Virus record (IMG/VR): IMGVR_UViG_3300042522_000315
Location: 1 to 64,000 of that record
Direction: 5' to 3' (one strand)
DNA from: a virus
Length of the DNA stretch: 64,000 nucleotides
Positions 8,338-17,326 of this stretch are shown in pieces; position 1 is the stretch's first letter, and every line of letters starts with the position of its first letter. Below the pieces are notes generated by a model, which did no database searches, had not been told where the DNA came from, and saw nothing but the letters and a program-made list of their open reading frames with translations. Made by a program: the position numbers and the translations under genes.

Positions 8338-10026
8338 ATGGCCGTAAACTTTTTCGGTTTTGAAATAAGCCGTAAGAAAAATCAACAAGAAGACGAACGT
8401 AACAAATCGTTTGCTATTCCAACAACCGACGATGGTGCCGTAACCATTCAGTCGGGTGCTTACTATGGCACATATGTTGATCTAGATGGCGTTGTTCGTA
8501 ATGAAATCGAACTCATCACAAGATACCGTGAAATGTCTATGCAGCCAGAACTTGAAACTGCTATAGACGAAATTGTCAATGAAGCTATTGTCAATGACGA
8601 TGAAGAACGCGGTGTTGAACTTAACACAGATGAAATAAAAGAATCCAATGCTATCAAGAAAAAAATCAGAGATGAATTTGATCAGATTCTGAAGCTACTT
8701 GATTTTGGTAATATGGGTCATGATATTTTTCGTAGATGGTACATTGACGGTAGAATATTCTATCATATCGTCATTGATGACAAGTCGCCACAGAAGGGCA
8801 TTCAAGAAATCAGGTACATTGACCCTCGCAGAATTCGCAAAATTCGTGAAGTACAGAAGACAAAAGATCCAAACAGTGGAATGGAAGTTATCAAGCAGAT
8901 CAAAGAGTATTACCTCTATAATGAAAGAGGTATGATCGGCGCCCATTCACAACTTGGCACAAAGATCACATTAGATGCTATTGTAAATGTCAATTCAGGA
9001 CTGATGGATTCAAAGAGAGCTATGGTTCTCTCTTATCTACACAAGGCTATCAAACCTCTCAATCAGCTTCGCATGGTCGAAGACGCAACAGTTATCTACA
9101 GACTTTCTCGCGCACCTGAGCGCAGAGTATTCTATATTGATGTTGGTAACATGCCAACAATCAAAGCTGAACAATACTTACGTGATGTTATGGTCAAGTA
9201 TCGTAACAAGCTAGTATATGATTCCAGCACAGGTGAAATCAAAGACGACCGCAAACATCTCTCAATGCTTGAAGATTTTTGGTTGCCACGTAGAGAAGGT
9301 GGTAAAGGTACGGAAATCACAACACTTCCTGGTGGTATGAACCTTGGTGAATTAGAAGACGTTAAGTACTTTGAAAAGAAGCTATATAAGGCTCTTGGTG
9401 TTCCTATCTCAAGACTTGAACAGCAACAAGGATTTTCACTAGGTCGCACGACAGAAATTACTAGAGACGAATTGAAATTTACCAAATTTGTCAATCGTCT
9501 TCGTAGCAAGTTCTCTACTCTATTTGATGATCTTCTTAGAGTGCAGTGCATTCTCAAGAAGATTTGTACCGAAGATGAGTGGAAAGAATTCAAAGAAGAA
9601 CTATGGTACGACTTCAAGAAAGATAACAACTTTACAGAACTGAAAGAAGCAGAGCTTCTTCAAAATCGTGTTCAAACACTACAGCTTATTGATCCATATG
9701 TAGGACGTTACTACTCTATGGAATGGGTTCGCAGAAACATCCTTCAGATGGATGATGAAGAAATTGAAGAGATGCAAGAGCAAATCAATCAAGAAGCATC
9801 TCAAAATATGCCAACAGATGAGTTTGGTAATACTATGCCTGGCGCTGGTGGAGTTCCAGCAAATGTTCCGCCACCTACACCTGCTGAAAGTCTAAAAGCA
9901 GCAAGTGCTGGTGTTGCACCAGAACAGCAAACAGGTATGGGTAAAAACCAAACAAATCCATTGGCACAACCCAGTAAGAAACGTTTTGTGAATGATACGA
10001 TGGAGCCTGCGAATGCTCAAGTATGA
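8338..10026 (+). CDS. 20: Portal vertex protein gp20-like
   Basis: 562 aa (T4 gp20 is 524). Family blocks are readable: GAYYGTYVDLDG, ELITRYREMSMQPELETAID, VNEAIVNDDE, RRWYIDGRIFYHI, YIDPRRIRKIRE, RAPERRVFYIDVGNMP, LPRREGGKGTEITTLPGG, and LGVPISRLEQQQGFSLGRTTEITRDELKF. The dodecameric portal initiates prohead assembly and is the DNA channel. The C-terminal about 90 residues are Gln/Pro/Ala-rich. A Shine-Dalgarno-like GGAG just inside its 3' end serves the overlapping next gene. Confidence 0.96.
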   Translation: MAVNFFGFEISRKKNQQEDERNKSFAIPTTDDGAVTIQSGAYYGTYVDLDGVVRNEIELITRYREMSMQPELETAIDEIVNEAIVNDDEERGVELNTDEIKESNAIKKKIRDEFDQILKLLDFGNMGHDIFRRWYIDGRIFYHIVIDDKSPQKGIQEIRYIDPRRIRKIREVQKTKDPNSGMEVIKQIKEYYLYNERGMIGAHSQLGTKITLDAIVNVNSGLMDSKRAMVLSYLHKAIKPLNQLRMVEDATVIYRLSRAPERRVFYIDVGNMPTIKAEQYLRDVMVKYRNKLVYDSSTGEIKDDRKHLSMLEDFWLPRREGGKGTEITTLPGGMNLGELEDVKYFEKKLYKALGVPISRLEQQQGFSLGRTTEITRDELKFTKFVNRLRSKFSTLFDDLLRVQCILKKICTEDEWKEFKEELWYDFKKDNNFTELKEAELLQNRVQTLQLIDPYVGRYYSMEWVRRNILQMDDEEIEEMQEQINQEASQNMPTDEFGNTMPGAGGVPANVPPPTPAESLKAASAGVAPEQQTGMGKNQTNPLAQPSKKRFVNDTMEPANAQV

Positions 10027-10936
10027 TGAGTTCTTAAAAGAATCTTTAGCATCACAGATACTAGATCAACCTAAATCTAAAGCAATGTCACAAGCTCAGA
10101 AGATGGGTTTGACATATGTTGGATTTGGTCGATTTGCTGATAATCAAGGATCAATAGCATATCTTCTTGATGGTGATAATCTTGTTTCTTTCACTAATCA
10201 GCAAGACATGTATGCAAATTACTATAAAGCTTCAGTAAGCGGTAAGAACGAAAAGACTGACGAACTAAAAAAACAAGCTGATCAATATACAAACACAGTC
10301 TACAAAAGAACTCAAAATGACCAAAAAATTCTTAGTGATGAGAGTAATATGGTCATGCAAGTTGATCAAGCTCTAAAAGAGTTTTACAACGATTCAATGT
10401 ATGATTCGATGGAAATAAATACTCTTATCGATTTTGTTTCTTCTGACTTTGAAGTTGTTAACACATATCTATATCAAGGTTTTGATCCTAGTACAGATGA
10501 AGAGTTAGCAGGATTTGTTACTCAGATGGTAGATGAAATTGATGTGCTGTTTGAAGACAGTCAAGCACCTTTCAATTACTCAGTTTATACTTGTTTGAGT
10601 GGTAGATATAATCCTTCTCAGATAGAAATGAACAGTGAATATGTCTTCAGAGGATATGTTTCAACATCTCTTGATTACAATGTATGTATCGAATCTGCAA
10701 CAGAAGAAGCACAGATGTCTTCTGTTACTTTATTGCAAATTGATATAGGGCAAGGACAGAAGTCGATCTATACAGAAGCCTTCACACAGTCTGGTGAAAT
10801 GGAAACTATGTTACCAAGAGGATCAAAGATTGTAGTTGTATCAGGGCCTCACTCATTGCCTAGCGATGTACTCTTAGGATCAGGATCACAATTGCCTATT
10901 ACACTGTTTTATTGTCAGCTAGTAGAAGAAATATAA
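10013..10936 (+). CDS. ADP-ribosyltransferase-like protein (Alt/ModA-type fold), putative internal head protein
   Basis: 307 aa from the ATG at 10013, chosen because GGAG at 10002-10005 is well spaced and the resulting N-terminus MLKYDEFLKES resembles capsid-targeting peptides; the gene overlaps gp20 by 14 bases. The C-terminal half looks like an ADP-ribosyltransferase exoenzyme domain: VYTCLSG (191-197), GYVSTSLD with the STS motif (217-219), and EMETMLPRG with ExE (262-264). The usual catalytic Arg of the (V/L)YRG strand appears to be Thr193. T4 packages the Alt transferase in its head and injects it to modify RNA polymerase; a similar role is inferred here. Confidence 0.6.
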   Translation: MLKYDEFLKESLASQILDQPKSKAMSQAQKMGLTYVGFGRFADNQGSIAYLLDGDNLVSFTNQQDMYANYYKASVSGKNEKTDELKKQADQYTNTVYKRTQNDQKILSDESNMVMQVDQALKEFYNDSMYDSMEINTLIDFVSSDFEVVNTYLYQGFDPSTDEELAGFVTQMVDEIDVLFEDSQAPFNYSVYTCLSGRYNPSQIEMNSEYVFRGYVSTSLDYNVCIESATEEAQMSSVTLLQIDIGQGQKSIYTEAFTQSGEMETMLPRGSKIVVVSGPHSLPSDVLLGSGSQLPITLFYCQLVEEI

Positions 10937-10939
10937 ATA
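10932..10939 (+). promoter_or_regulatory. Late promoter TATAAATA (core-protein genes)
   Basis: An exact TATAAATA overlaps the stop codon of the preceding transferase gene and lies 27 bases before the ATG at 10966. It probably drives the prohead-core genes that follow. Confidence 0.75.
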
Positions 10940-10965
10940 TTTCAAAGTCTATTTCGGAGAAGAAA

Positions 10966-11529
10966 ATGAATAACATCAAACAAGCATTATCAAATATCAT
11001 AACAGGTAATCTTGATGAAATGCGCCAAAATTTCACAAGTGCCTTGATGGAAAAAGCAGTTCAGAAGCTAGAAGAAAAAAAGATTGATATTGCTCAGTCT
11101 TACTTTGCACAGCTAGATGAACAGCAACTATCACCAGTTCAGGCATCACAATTATCTCAGGGTATTGGTGCAATGGAAAAGAGACCATTTGGTCGTCCTG
11201 GTTTTAACATGGGCGGCAGAAGCGCACAAACTGGTACAGTATCCGGTACTGTTCCTGGTTATGGAAGTGGAAAAATGGTAGCAAGCACCGTAAATGAACC
11301 AAAAACAGGTTATGGTCAGTCTACGGTATCTATATCAAGACTTGGTTCTGGTGCACCTATCGGAACAGCAAAGATAGATGATCAAGGTGCTAGAATGACT
11401 CAGATCGGTGCAAAAAGAGTGTATGAAGATAAAGATATGGAAGATGATGATAAAAACGAACGTGAAATGAGCGGACCAGCAATAATACCAAAAAAGAAGA
11501 TGGTTGCTCGTAAGATGAAGAAGGACTAA
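10966..11529 (+). CDS. Prohead core protein, gp67-like
   Basis: 187 aa. The ATG at 10966 has a CGGAG ribosome site and lies downstream of an exact late promoter. The N-terminal 50 residues (NNIKQALSNIITGNLDEM, then ALMEKAVQKLEEKKIDIAQS) match the helical pattern of T4 gp67/gp68-type core proteins. The middle is Gly/Ser-rich and low-complexity (about residues 65-150) and the end is strongly basic (KKKMVARKMKKD). It lies between portal and protease genes, where T4 keeps 67 and 68. A related N-terminal helix occurs in the gene at 14348. Confidence 0.6.
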   Translation: MNNIKQALSNIITGNLDEMRQNFTSALMEKAVQKLEEKKIDIAQSYFAQLDEQQLSPVQASQLSQGIGAMEKRPFGRPGFNMGGRSAQTGTVSGTVPGYGSGKMVASTVNEPKTGYGQSTVSISRLGSGAPIGTAKIDDQGARMTQIGAKRVYEDKDMEDDDKNEREMSGPAIIPKKKMVARKMKKD

Positions 11530-11535
11530 TACACT

Positions 11536-13854
11536 ATGAAAAATCTCAAACAAATCAGAGAATCATACGATTTTATTACTGATAAGTCACATAGAGACCA
11601 ACGCAATCTTGATGCGTTGGTTGAAGCTGGTTTGTTTGAAGAAAGAAAACTTCCTGTACTTAAAAAGATACTTGAAAGTTCTGCTGACAAGATGAGTGGT
11701 TCTGAAAAAAGATTTATAACAAATCTTTTAGAGTCACTCATCGTTCAGTTCTCAAATGATCAGTTATCGGAAGCAAAAGAAGATTATCTTTCAAAGTATG
11801 ATCCAAGAGGTAAAAAAGATCAACCATCAGATTCTGAACTTCCTCCAGTAATCATATTGAAGCGTAAGGCTATTCGAGTGTATCCAGATCATCAAAAAGT
11901 TGCATTATATTATGCTCAATCAATAGATAGATATGTCTCTATACCGTATGGCGGTAATCATGTAATGGCTGTCAATGAAGAAATGTCAGATGATGATAAG
12001 AGAAGACCTGCATCTCAAAGAAGAAAAGAAATTCCTATCAGTAAGAGAAAAGATTTGACTATGGCAGATTTGCCAGAGATCAAAAAATATTTGCTAAGAA
12101 GTACTTTTGCTTCTAAAAATCCATTGAGCGCAGCTTTGATAAACTTAGGAACATACTCAGGTATAAAGTCACGTTTAAAGAAAGCTGCCGCCGTAAAGAA
12201 ACCAAAGATAGAACCAAAGTTCTCTGATATACCTAAAGTACAAGCACCAAAGAAAACAACTGCTCCAACAAGTTTTTCACCAACGGCTGATGCTGCAAGT
12301 GGTGTATGGAAACAAAGAAGACTCGAAGAGAGTTTTAAAAATCGTGTAGAAGTTCTAAGAGAACAAGCAGCATTGAAGTATGATTTTTCTGATAACCAAC
12401 AAAGAAATATCAATACAAATAATATTACAAAAAAATCGGCTACTATTCTTCAATTCCCACAAGAAAAAAACGTATTCAAGAAGAAACCTAGTGTTCGTAA
12501 AGAACTGAAAAATCTTCAACAAAAGATAGACAGAACAAAAAGAGTTTCGCCTGTAGATGCTAAAGAAAAACCAGCTAGATCAGACAATAGAAGAGAACAA
12601 TATAAAAAAGCAGCGCAAGAAAGAATAGCTCGTAAGAATGCTGAAGTGAAACCTGATAAGGTAAAAGGTAAATCAGGTGTACCTTCTATCTTGAAAAGAG
12701 TTGGTCCTGAAATAGGAAAACTTTTCAAGTTCGGTATCAACAGAAATCCATTAATTGGTGCTATCTCTGATGCTACACCTGCAAATGCTCCAGAAGTTCA
12801 ATGGTTGAAAGACAAAGAAGCAACAAAGAGAATTACTGCAAGAGAACCTGGTGGCAATCAAGATTTAGCAAAGCAAATAAAAAAGCGCGATGCTGCTGCC
12901 GCGGCAACCATGTTTAAAGATGCGGGAGTTAGAAGACCAACAACATCTTTCTTGAATGCACCAGATAGACCAGTGCCGCAAATATCTACGACAAAAGAAC
13001 CAGTTGTTTCTACACAAGTTGGTCCTTTGTCAAGACAGTTGAGCGCACAGCAGTCTGCCCAAGTACAAGCACAAGCTAATGCACAGGCCCCCGCGCAGGC
13101 TCTTGCACAGGCTACTGCACAAGCTAATGCACAGCAGTCGTCTAAAACACAAAAACAAGATGATAAGAAACAAAGAGATGCTGATAAGAGAAGATCATCT
13201 GGACCTAAAAATCGTAGAACAGGTAGATCAAGAGGTGGTAGATTGCGTATGCCTGATATCTCTTTACCTTCTTTACCGCCAGGTCCAAAAGAACCAGGTC
13301 CAAACTATCAGTTTGGTTTGAAGCCGTCTGTCTCTGTACCTACAGCAGTAACTAATCGTGCTGCTATAGACACATGGAGCCGTATTATTGATCGTAAAGC
13401 TAACCAAGCAATGCTTAGAGAGTTCACTTCAAGAAATGAAGATGATGAAGATGTTGGTTCAGCTATGACCACACAAGATAATAGTGGAAATGCTAAACCA
13501 GTATATAACTTCAGAAGAAGACCTAGAGTAAGTGTATCTAAAGCAAGTTCTGCTGATGCTGCCGTTCAAAGATGGCTGGAAAGAATTGGTCGTCAGGCAA
13601 ATCAAGCAATGCTTAGACAACAAGATCAACAAGAATCTGTTTATCACACTATTCAAAACATGTTAGAAAACAATATAACAGAGAAAGAAATTGTAATTGG
13701 TGAGCAGGCAATTACGATAAATAACACTGTAGCAAAAAAGATTGTTTCATTACATGAGTCTATGAACAAGAAGAACAAGAAAAAGATGGAAGAAATGTTA
13801 AACGAAAGTGCAACTTCTTTCAATAAAGTTTTAACATTTGCGGTAAGGCACTAA
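11536..13854 (+). CDS. Large basic low-complexity internal head protein candidate
   Basis: 772 aa of unrecognised family, strongly basic and Gln/Ala/Lys/Arg-rich. It starts MKNLKQIRESYDF, like the capsid-targeting N-termini elsewhere in this window. Around residues 505-535 there is an Ala-Gln repeat (AQAQANAQAPAQAL). Near the C-terminus two copies of a helix occur about 70 residues apart: AAIDTWSRIIDRKANQAMLR and AAVQRWLERIGRQANQAMLR. The C-terminal 60 residues are charged and coiled-coil-like. Position between gp67-like and gp21 genes and composition suggest a DNA-binding core protein; no enzymatic motif is visible. Confidence 0.6.
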   Translation: MKNLKQIRESYDFITDKSHRDQRNLDALVEAGLFEERKLPVLKKILESSADKMSGSEKRFITNLLESLIVQFSNDQLSEAKEDYLSKYDPRGKKDQPSDSELPPVIILKRKAIRVYPDHQKVALYYAQSIDRYVSIPYGGNHVMAVNEEMSDDDKRRPASQRRKEIPISKRKDLTMADLPEIKKYLLRSTFASKNPLSAALINLGTYSGIKSRLKKAAAVKKPKIEPKFSDIPKVQAPKKTTAPTSFSPTADAASGVWKQRRLEESFKNRVEVLREQAALKYDFSDNQQRNINTNNITKKSATILQFPQEKNVFKKKPSVRKELKNLQQKIDRTKRVSPVDAKEKPARSDNRREQYKKAAQERIARKNAEVKPDKVKGKSGVPSILKRVGPEIGKLFKFGINRNPLIGAISDATPANAPEVQWLKDKEATKRITAREPGGNQDLAKQIKKRDAAAAATMFKDAGVRRPTTSFLNAPDRPVPQISTTKEPVVSTQVGPLSRQLSAQQSAQVQAQANAQAPAQALAQATAQANAQQSSKTQKQDDKKQRDADKRRSSGPKNRRTGRSRGGRLRMPDISLPSLPPGPKEPGPNYQFGLKPSVSVPTAVTNRAAIDTWSRIIDRKANQAMLREFTSRNEDDEDVGSAMTTQDNSGNAKPVYNFRRRPRVSVSKASSADAAVQRWLERIGRQANQAMLRQQDQQESVYHTIQNMLENNITEKEIVIGEQAITINNTVAKKIVSLHESMNKKNKKKMEEMLNESATSFNKVLTFAVRH

Positions 13855-13857
13855 GAG

Positions 13858-14346
13858 ATGGCAAACATAATAAGAGAACAAAAGCTAATTGATTCTAATA
13901 AAAGAGCTTTAATTAAGTACATCATTCTATCAGATGGTACACAAGAAGCAAATACTCGATTAGTTGATGCATCTAACCTTGCGTTTTCTTTAAATGCAAA
14001 TGGATACATTATGTCTTCTAATACACACGCAAAATCAAATTACAGAACTACCATAAAGAAGATCAAAGCATATAGTAGAACTAGTGGTTCTATTCGTTTG
14101 AAATGGGAAGGCGACGGAAATTCAGAAATCATCGTGTTTGGATCAACTTCTGTTGATTTCAACTTTGAAAATGATGGCGCGGTAATCTCTAACCCAGAAG
14201 CAAATGCTACAGGTGATATTTTAATTAGCACTGCTAATGTTGTGTTTGGTGATGCCATCACAATTTTCCTTGATCTAAAGAAAGACAGTCGTGATTATGA
14301 TGCAGGTCAAACTGCTGACCCATATGCATTCAATAGAGTATCATAA
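13858..14346 (+). CDS. Hypothetical beta-rich structural protein
   Basis: 162 aa. It starts MANIIREQKLIDSNKRALIKY with an AGAG-like site just upstream, 3 bases after the previous stop. The composition is beta-rich (IRLKWEGDGNSEIIVFGS, GDILISTANVVFGDAITIFL). I recall proteins of this kind at the same place between portal and protease in T4-like cyanophages, annotated only as structural or hypothetical. A minor capsid or core component is plausible from location; the function is unknown. Confidence 0.6.
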   Translation: MANIIREQKLIDSNKRALIKYIILSDGTQEANTRLVDASNLAFSLNANGYIMSSNTHAKSNYRTTIKKIKAYSRTSGSIRLKWEGDGNSEIIVFGSTSVDFNFENDGAVISNPEANATGDILISTANVVFGDAITIFLDLKKDSRDYDAGQTADPYAFNRVS

Positions 14347-14347
14347 C

Positions 14348-15115
14348 ATGAGTGGTATCATCTCAAATATCAAGAATAGAAACTATGATGCTGCAAACGA
14401 AATTCTCTCAGAGAATATCACACTTATCATGGAAAAGAAACTGTTTGAGATGAAGAAATCTGTGGCAGCAAAGATGTCTGAACAGATGGGAATAATTGGT
14501 CCATCTCGTGCTGAGAAGCTTCGTTCTGATGTTCTTGAAGAAGATGGTATCGATGAAGCTGTAGATCCAAAAGAAGATAGTTTGTCTGTTGAAAGAGGTT
14601 TACCAAAACAGAAACCTGGTAGCACTCACTACAAGACAACACCAAGCAATGAAACAATTGTGCCTAAGAACAACTTGAAAGAAGAAGAATCTGGTGAAGA
14701 GAGTTCTATGGCTCGTTCAGAACTAAATGCCATAACAAAAGATGCTAAAAGCATTATGTCAAAAGTTAAAGGTAACAAAGAACTTGAAGCTTGGACGCAA
14801 TCAAAAATTACAAAAGCTGCTGACTACTTAAACTCCGTTGCTGATTATATGGACGGTGAAGAAAAACTAGACGAAGCAAGAGTAAAGATCATAAAAGCAC
14901 GTATTCGCGGTGGTAAAATTCAACGCCGCAAGAAAGTATCTAATGTTGAAGGATACAAAGTATCAGGTGGACAGTTACAAAGAATGTCACCTGCTGAAAG
15001 ACGAAATAGAAAATTAGGTCAACGCCGTGGTAAAATCAAGCGCAGATCAAAGATGACAAGAACTCTTATGAAGAGACAAAAATCAATACGCAAAAGAGCA
15101 TCACTGGGACTGTAA
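14348..15115 (+). CDS. Prohead core protein, gp67/68-like with basic tail
   Basis: 255 aa from the ATG at 14348 (MSGIISNIKNRNYDAANEIL). The N-terminal helical pair, ANEILSENITLIMEKKLFEM, follows the same pattern as the gp67-like protein at 10966. The centre is acidic (residues about 55-160), and the last 75 residues are extremely basic (KIQRRKKVSNVEG, SPAERRNRKLGQRRGKIKRR). It sits immediately before the prohead protease, like T4 gp68. Likely a scaffold-core component, possibly cleaved by gp21. Confidence 0.6.
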   Translation: MSGIISNIKNRNYDAANEILSENITLIMEKKLFEMKKSVAAKMSEQMGIIGPSRAEKLRSDVLEEDGIDEAVDPKEDSLSVERGLPKQKPGSTHYKTTPSNETIVPKNNLKEEESGEESSMARSELNAITKDAKSIMSKVKGNKELEAWTQSKITKAADYLNSVADYMDGEEKLDEARVKIIKARIRGGKIQRRKKVSNVEGYKVSGGQLQRMSPAERRNRKLGQRRGKIKRRSKMTRTLMKRQKSIRKRASLGL

Positions 15116-15118
15116 CAG

Positions 15119-15763
15119 ATGAAACTGATCAAAGAAGAAGTGCTGAATGTTCAGTACATAACAGAAGAAGTAAACGGTAAAAAAGAAGCTTTTATTCAAG
15201 GCATCTTTATGCAAGCTGAAAAGCAAAACCGTAATGGTCGTGTATATCCACGCCATGTATTAACAAAAGAAGTTGATAGATATAATCAAAACTATGTAAT
15301 GAAGAATAGAGCTTTTGGTGAACTAGGTCATCCTGACTCACCAACAATTAACTTGGATCGTGTATCACACATGATCACAAGTCTTATGCCAGATGGTAAC
15401 AACTTTATCGGTAAGGCAAAAATCTTAGATACTCCTAATGGAAAAATTGTGAAGAGTTTGCTTGATGGTGGAGCAAGTCTAGGTGTCTCAACAAGAGGCG
15501 TAGGGTCTCTTAAGCCATCCAACGGCTTTCAACTCGTTCAAGACGATTTTCATCTTGCCACAGCGGCAGATATCGTCGCAGATCCTTCTGCACCAGATGC
15601 TTTTGTACAAGGTATTATGGAAGGAGCTGAATGGATTTTAACTAATCAAGGATGGAAGGCAGTTCATCAAGAACGCGCTCAAAAACTACTTCGTGAATCA
15701 TCTAGACATGATATTGAAGATGTAGCATTGAAAGTGTTTAAGAATTATCTTTCAAAACTTTAA
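15119..15763 (+). CDS. 21: Prohead maturation protease gp21-like
   Basis: 214 aa, matching T4 gp21 (212). This is a herpesvirus-assemblin-type serine protease. The catalytic His lies in GELGHPDSP and the Ser in GASLGVSTRGVGSL, with the third catalytic residue probably near DIVADPSAPDAF. It cleaves scaffold, core and capsid precursors, and in T4 cuts after (L/I)xE. Self-processing sites are plausible near its N-terminus (KLIKEE). It is followed by an exact late promoter and the scaffold gene. Confidence 0.94.
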   Translation: MKLIKEEVLNVQYITEEVNGKKEAFIQGIFMQAEKQNRNGRVYPRHVLTKEVDRYNQNYVMKNRAFGELGHPDSPTINLDRVSHMITSLMPDGNNFIGKAKILDTPNGKIVKSLLDGGASLGVSTRGVGSLKPSNGFQLVQDDFHLATAADIVADPSAPDAFVQGIMEGAEWILTNQGWKAVHQERAQKLLRESSRHDIEDVALKVFKNYLSKL

Positions 15764-15767
15764 AAAT

Positions 15768-15775
15768 TATAAATA
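15768..15775 (+). promoter_or_regulatory. Late promoter TATAAATA before gp22
   Basis: An exact octamer lies 5 bases after the gp21 stop and 25 bases before the gp22 ATG, with an AAGGAG ribosome site between. Confidence 0.8.
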
Positions 15776-15799
15776 TATTAAAACAAGGAGTAATCTAAT

Positions 15800-17278
15800 A
15801 TGGGTAAGTCACTTACTGAAACAGCAAAGGCAATTCTTATGAATGAGAATACTGCTCTTGCTGCAACTTTAAGACCAGGTTCAGCATATTCTGATCCAGC
15901 ACAGTCTTTAGGTTCTGCACAGTTTGTTGCAGATGCACCTAAGTCTGCTGGCGAAGGTTCAAATGTTGGTGCTGCTGCCTCTGGCGCTGTCAAAAAAGAT
16001 AAGAGTCAACCAACTTCAGGTGCAAGACCAGCAGAACCAATGGGTTCAATTGCTGAAGAGCTTGATGAAGATGGTGATACACTAGAAGAAGGTAAAGCAC
16101 AAGAACGTGAAGAAGGTGAAAAGGCAACGGCTGCATTTAAAGCAGCAGGAAGAAAAGTGACATATTTACCATCAGGTAAAGCAAAAGGTTCTTCAGGAAC
16201 ATTTAAGAGCAAAGGTGCTGTTGGTGATATTGGTCGTAAAGCAGTATCAACAAATCGTAATCGTAAGCTTGAAGAAATGAAGGGTGGCGGTGAAATTAGT
16301 GCCGTATCTCAAGCTCTTGGACCAGAAATGGCAAGAAAAGAAAGAGCCATGCAAGCTAAAGCTGGTAGAGTTGCTTTAAAAGAAGATGATGAAATTGAAA
16401 TCTCAGAAGAGCTAGAATCATTCATTGATGCTCTTGTTGCTGAAGGTTATGATGAAGATCAGATCGCAGAAGCAATTGAAGAAAACTTTGAACTTGTATC
16501 AGAAGAATTTGAAGATGATATTTCTGAAGAACTTGAAGACTACGAAATTGACATGCAAGAAGCAATGGATGCATTGTTTGCTGGCGAAGAACTTTCAGAA
16601 GAATTCAAAGAAAAAGCTGCAACAATCTTCGAAGCTGCCGTAAAGCTAAAGCTTGCTGAAGAACTTGCAGTTCTTGAAGAAGCATATGCTGCCGCTCTTG
16701 CCGAAGAAGTTCAGTCACTTGAAGAAGGTCTAACATCAAATGTTGATGACTATCTCAACTATGTTGTTGAACAGTGGACATCTGACAACGAAATTGCTAT
16801 TGAAGCAGGTCTTCGTACAGAACTAACAGAAGATTTTATCTCAGGTCTTCGTAATCTATTCACTGAAAATTATATCGACATTCCAGAAGATAAGATCAAT
16901 GTTCTTGAAGAAATGGGTAATCAGGTCGAAGAGTTGACTGATAAACTCAATGAAGAAATTGAACGCAATGTTGCTCTAAGCAAGATGCTTAATGAGTCAA
17001 AGACAAACGAAATTTTAGTTGATGTGTGTGAAGATTTAACAGTTACACAAGCAGACAAGCTTAAGACATTGGCTGAAGGCATTGAATATTCTAGTGTGAA
17101 TGAATATGCACAGAAATTGAATATTCTAAAAGAAAACTATTTCTCTTCATCTGTAAAGTCAGACAGAGTTCTTGATTCTGTTGAATCGGTATCAGATGGT
17201 AGAAACATGATTAATGAAGAACTATCAGGTCCTATGGCAAAGTACGTACAAACACTTGGTAGAACTCTTCCTAAGTAA
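15800..17278 (+). CDS. 22: Prohead scaffold protein gp22-like
   Basis: 492 aa, much longer than T4 gp22 (269). It starts MGKSLTETAKAILMNENTALA. The first 190 residues are Ala/Gly/Lys-rich and disordered-looking. The next 130 are Glu-rich helical (EELEDYEIDMQEAMDALFAG, VAEGYDEDQIAEAIEENFEL). The last 150 resemble the gp22 core (VDDYLNYVVEQWTSDNEIAI, SGLRNLFTENYIDIPEDK). It forms the assembly core that is digested by gp21 before packaging. It has its own late promoter and a strong ribosome site, and is directly followed by gp23. Confidence 0.88.
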   Translation: MGKSLTETAKAILMNENTALAATLRPGSAYSDPAQSLGSAQFVADAPKSAGEGSNVGAAASGAVKKDKSQPTSGARPAEPMGSIAEELDEDGDTLEEGKAQEREEGEKATAAFKAAGRKVTYLPSGKAKGSSGTFKSKGAVGDIGRKAVSTNRNRKLEEMKGGGEISAVSQALGPEMARKERAMQAKAGRVALKEDDEIEISEELESFIDALVAEGYDEDQIAEAIEENFELVSEEFEDDISEELEDYEIDMQEAMDALFAGEELSEEFKEKAATIFEAAVKLKLAEELAVLEEAYAAALAEEVQSLEEGLTSNVDDYLNYVVEQWTSDNEIAIEAGLRTELTEDFISGLRNLFTENYIDIPEDKINVLEEMGNQVEELTDKLNEEIERNVALSKMLNESKTNEILVDVCEDLTVTQADKLKTLAEGIEYSSVNEYAQKLNILKENYFSSSVKSDRVLDSVESVSDGRNMINEELSGPMAKYVQTLGRTLPK

Positions 17279-17286
17279 TAAAGAAT

Positions 17287-17294
17287 TATAAATA
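17287..17294 (+). promoter_or_regulatory. Late promoter TATAAATA before gp23
   Basis: An exact octamer lies 33 bases before the gp23 start, followed by AAAGGAG. It shares the context AATTATAAATATA with the gp22 promoter, so the two look duplicated or under common constraint. Confidence 0.82.
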
Positions 17295-17326
17295 TAATAA
17301 AAGAAAGATTAAAGGAGATAACAAAA

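Noticed and set aside
13045-13140. CAA/GCA-rich tract considered as a CRISPR or DNA-level tandem repeat
   Set aside because: It is an in-frame Ala-Gln repeat within a coding gene, with no regular spacer structure.
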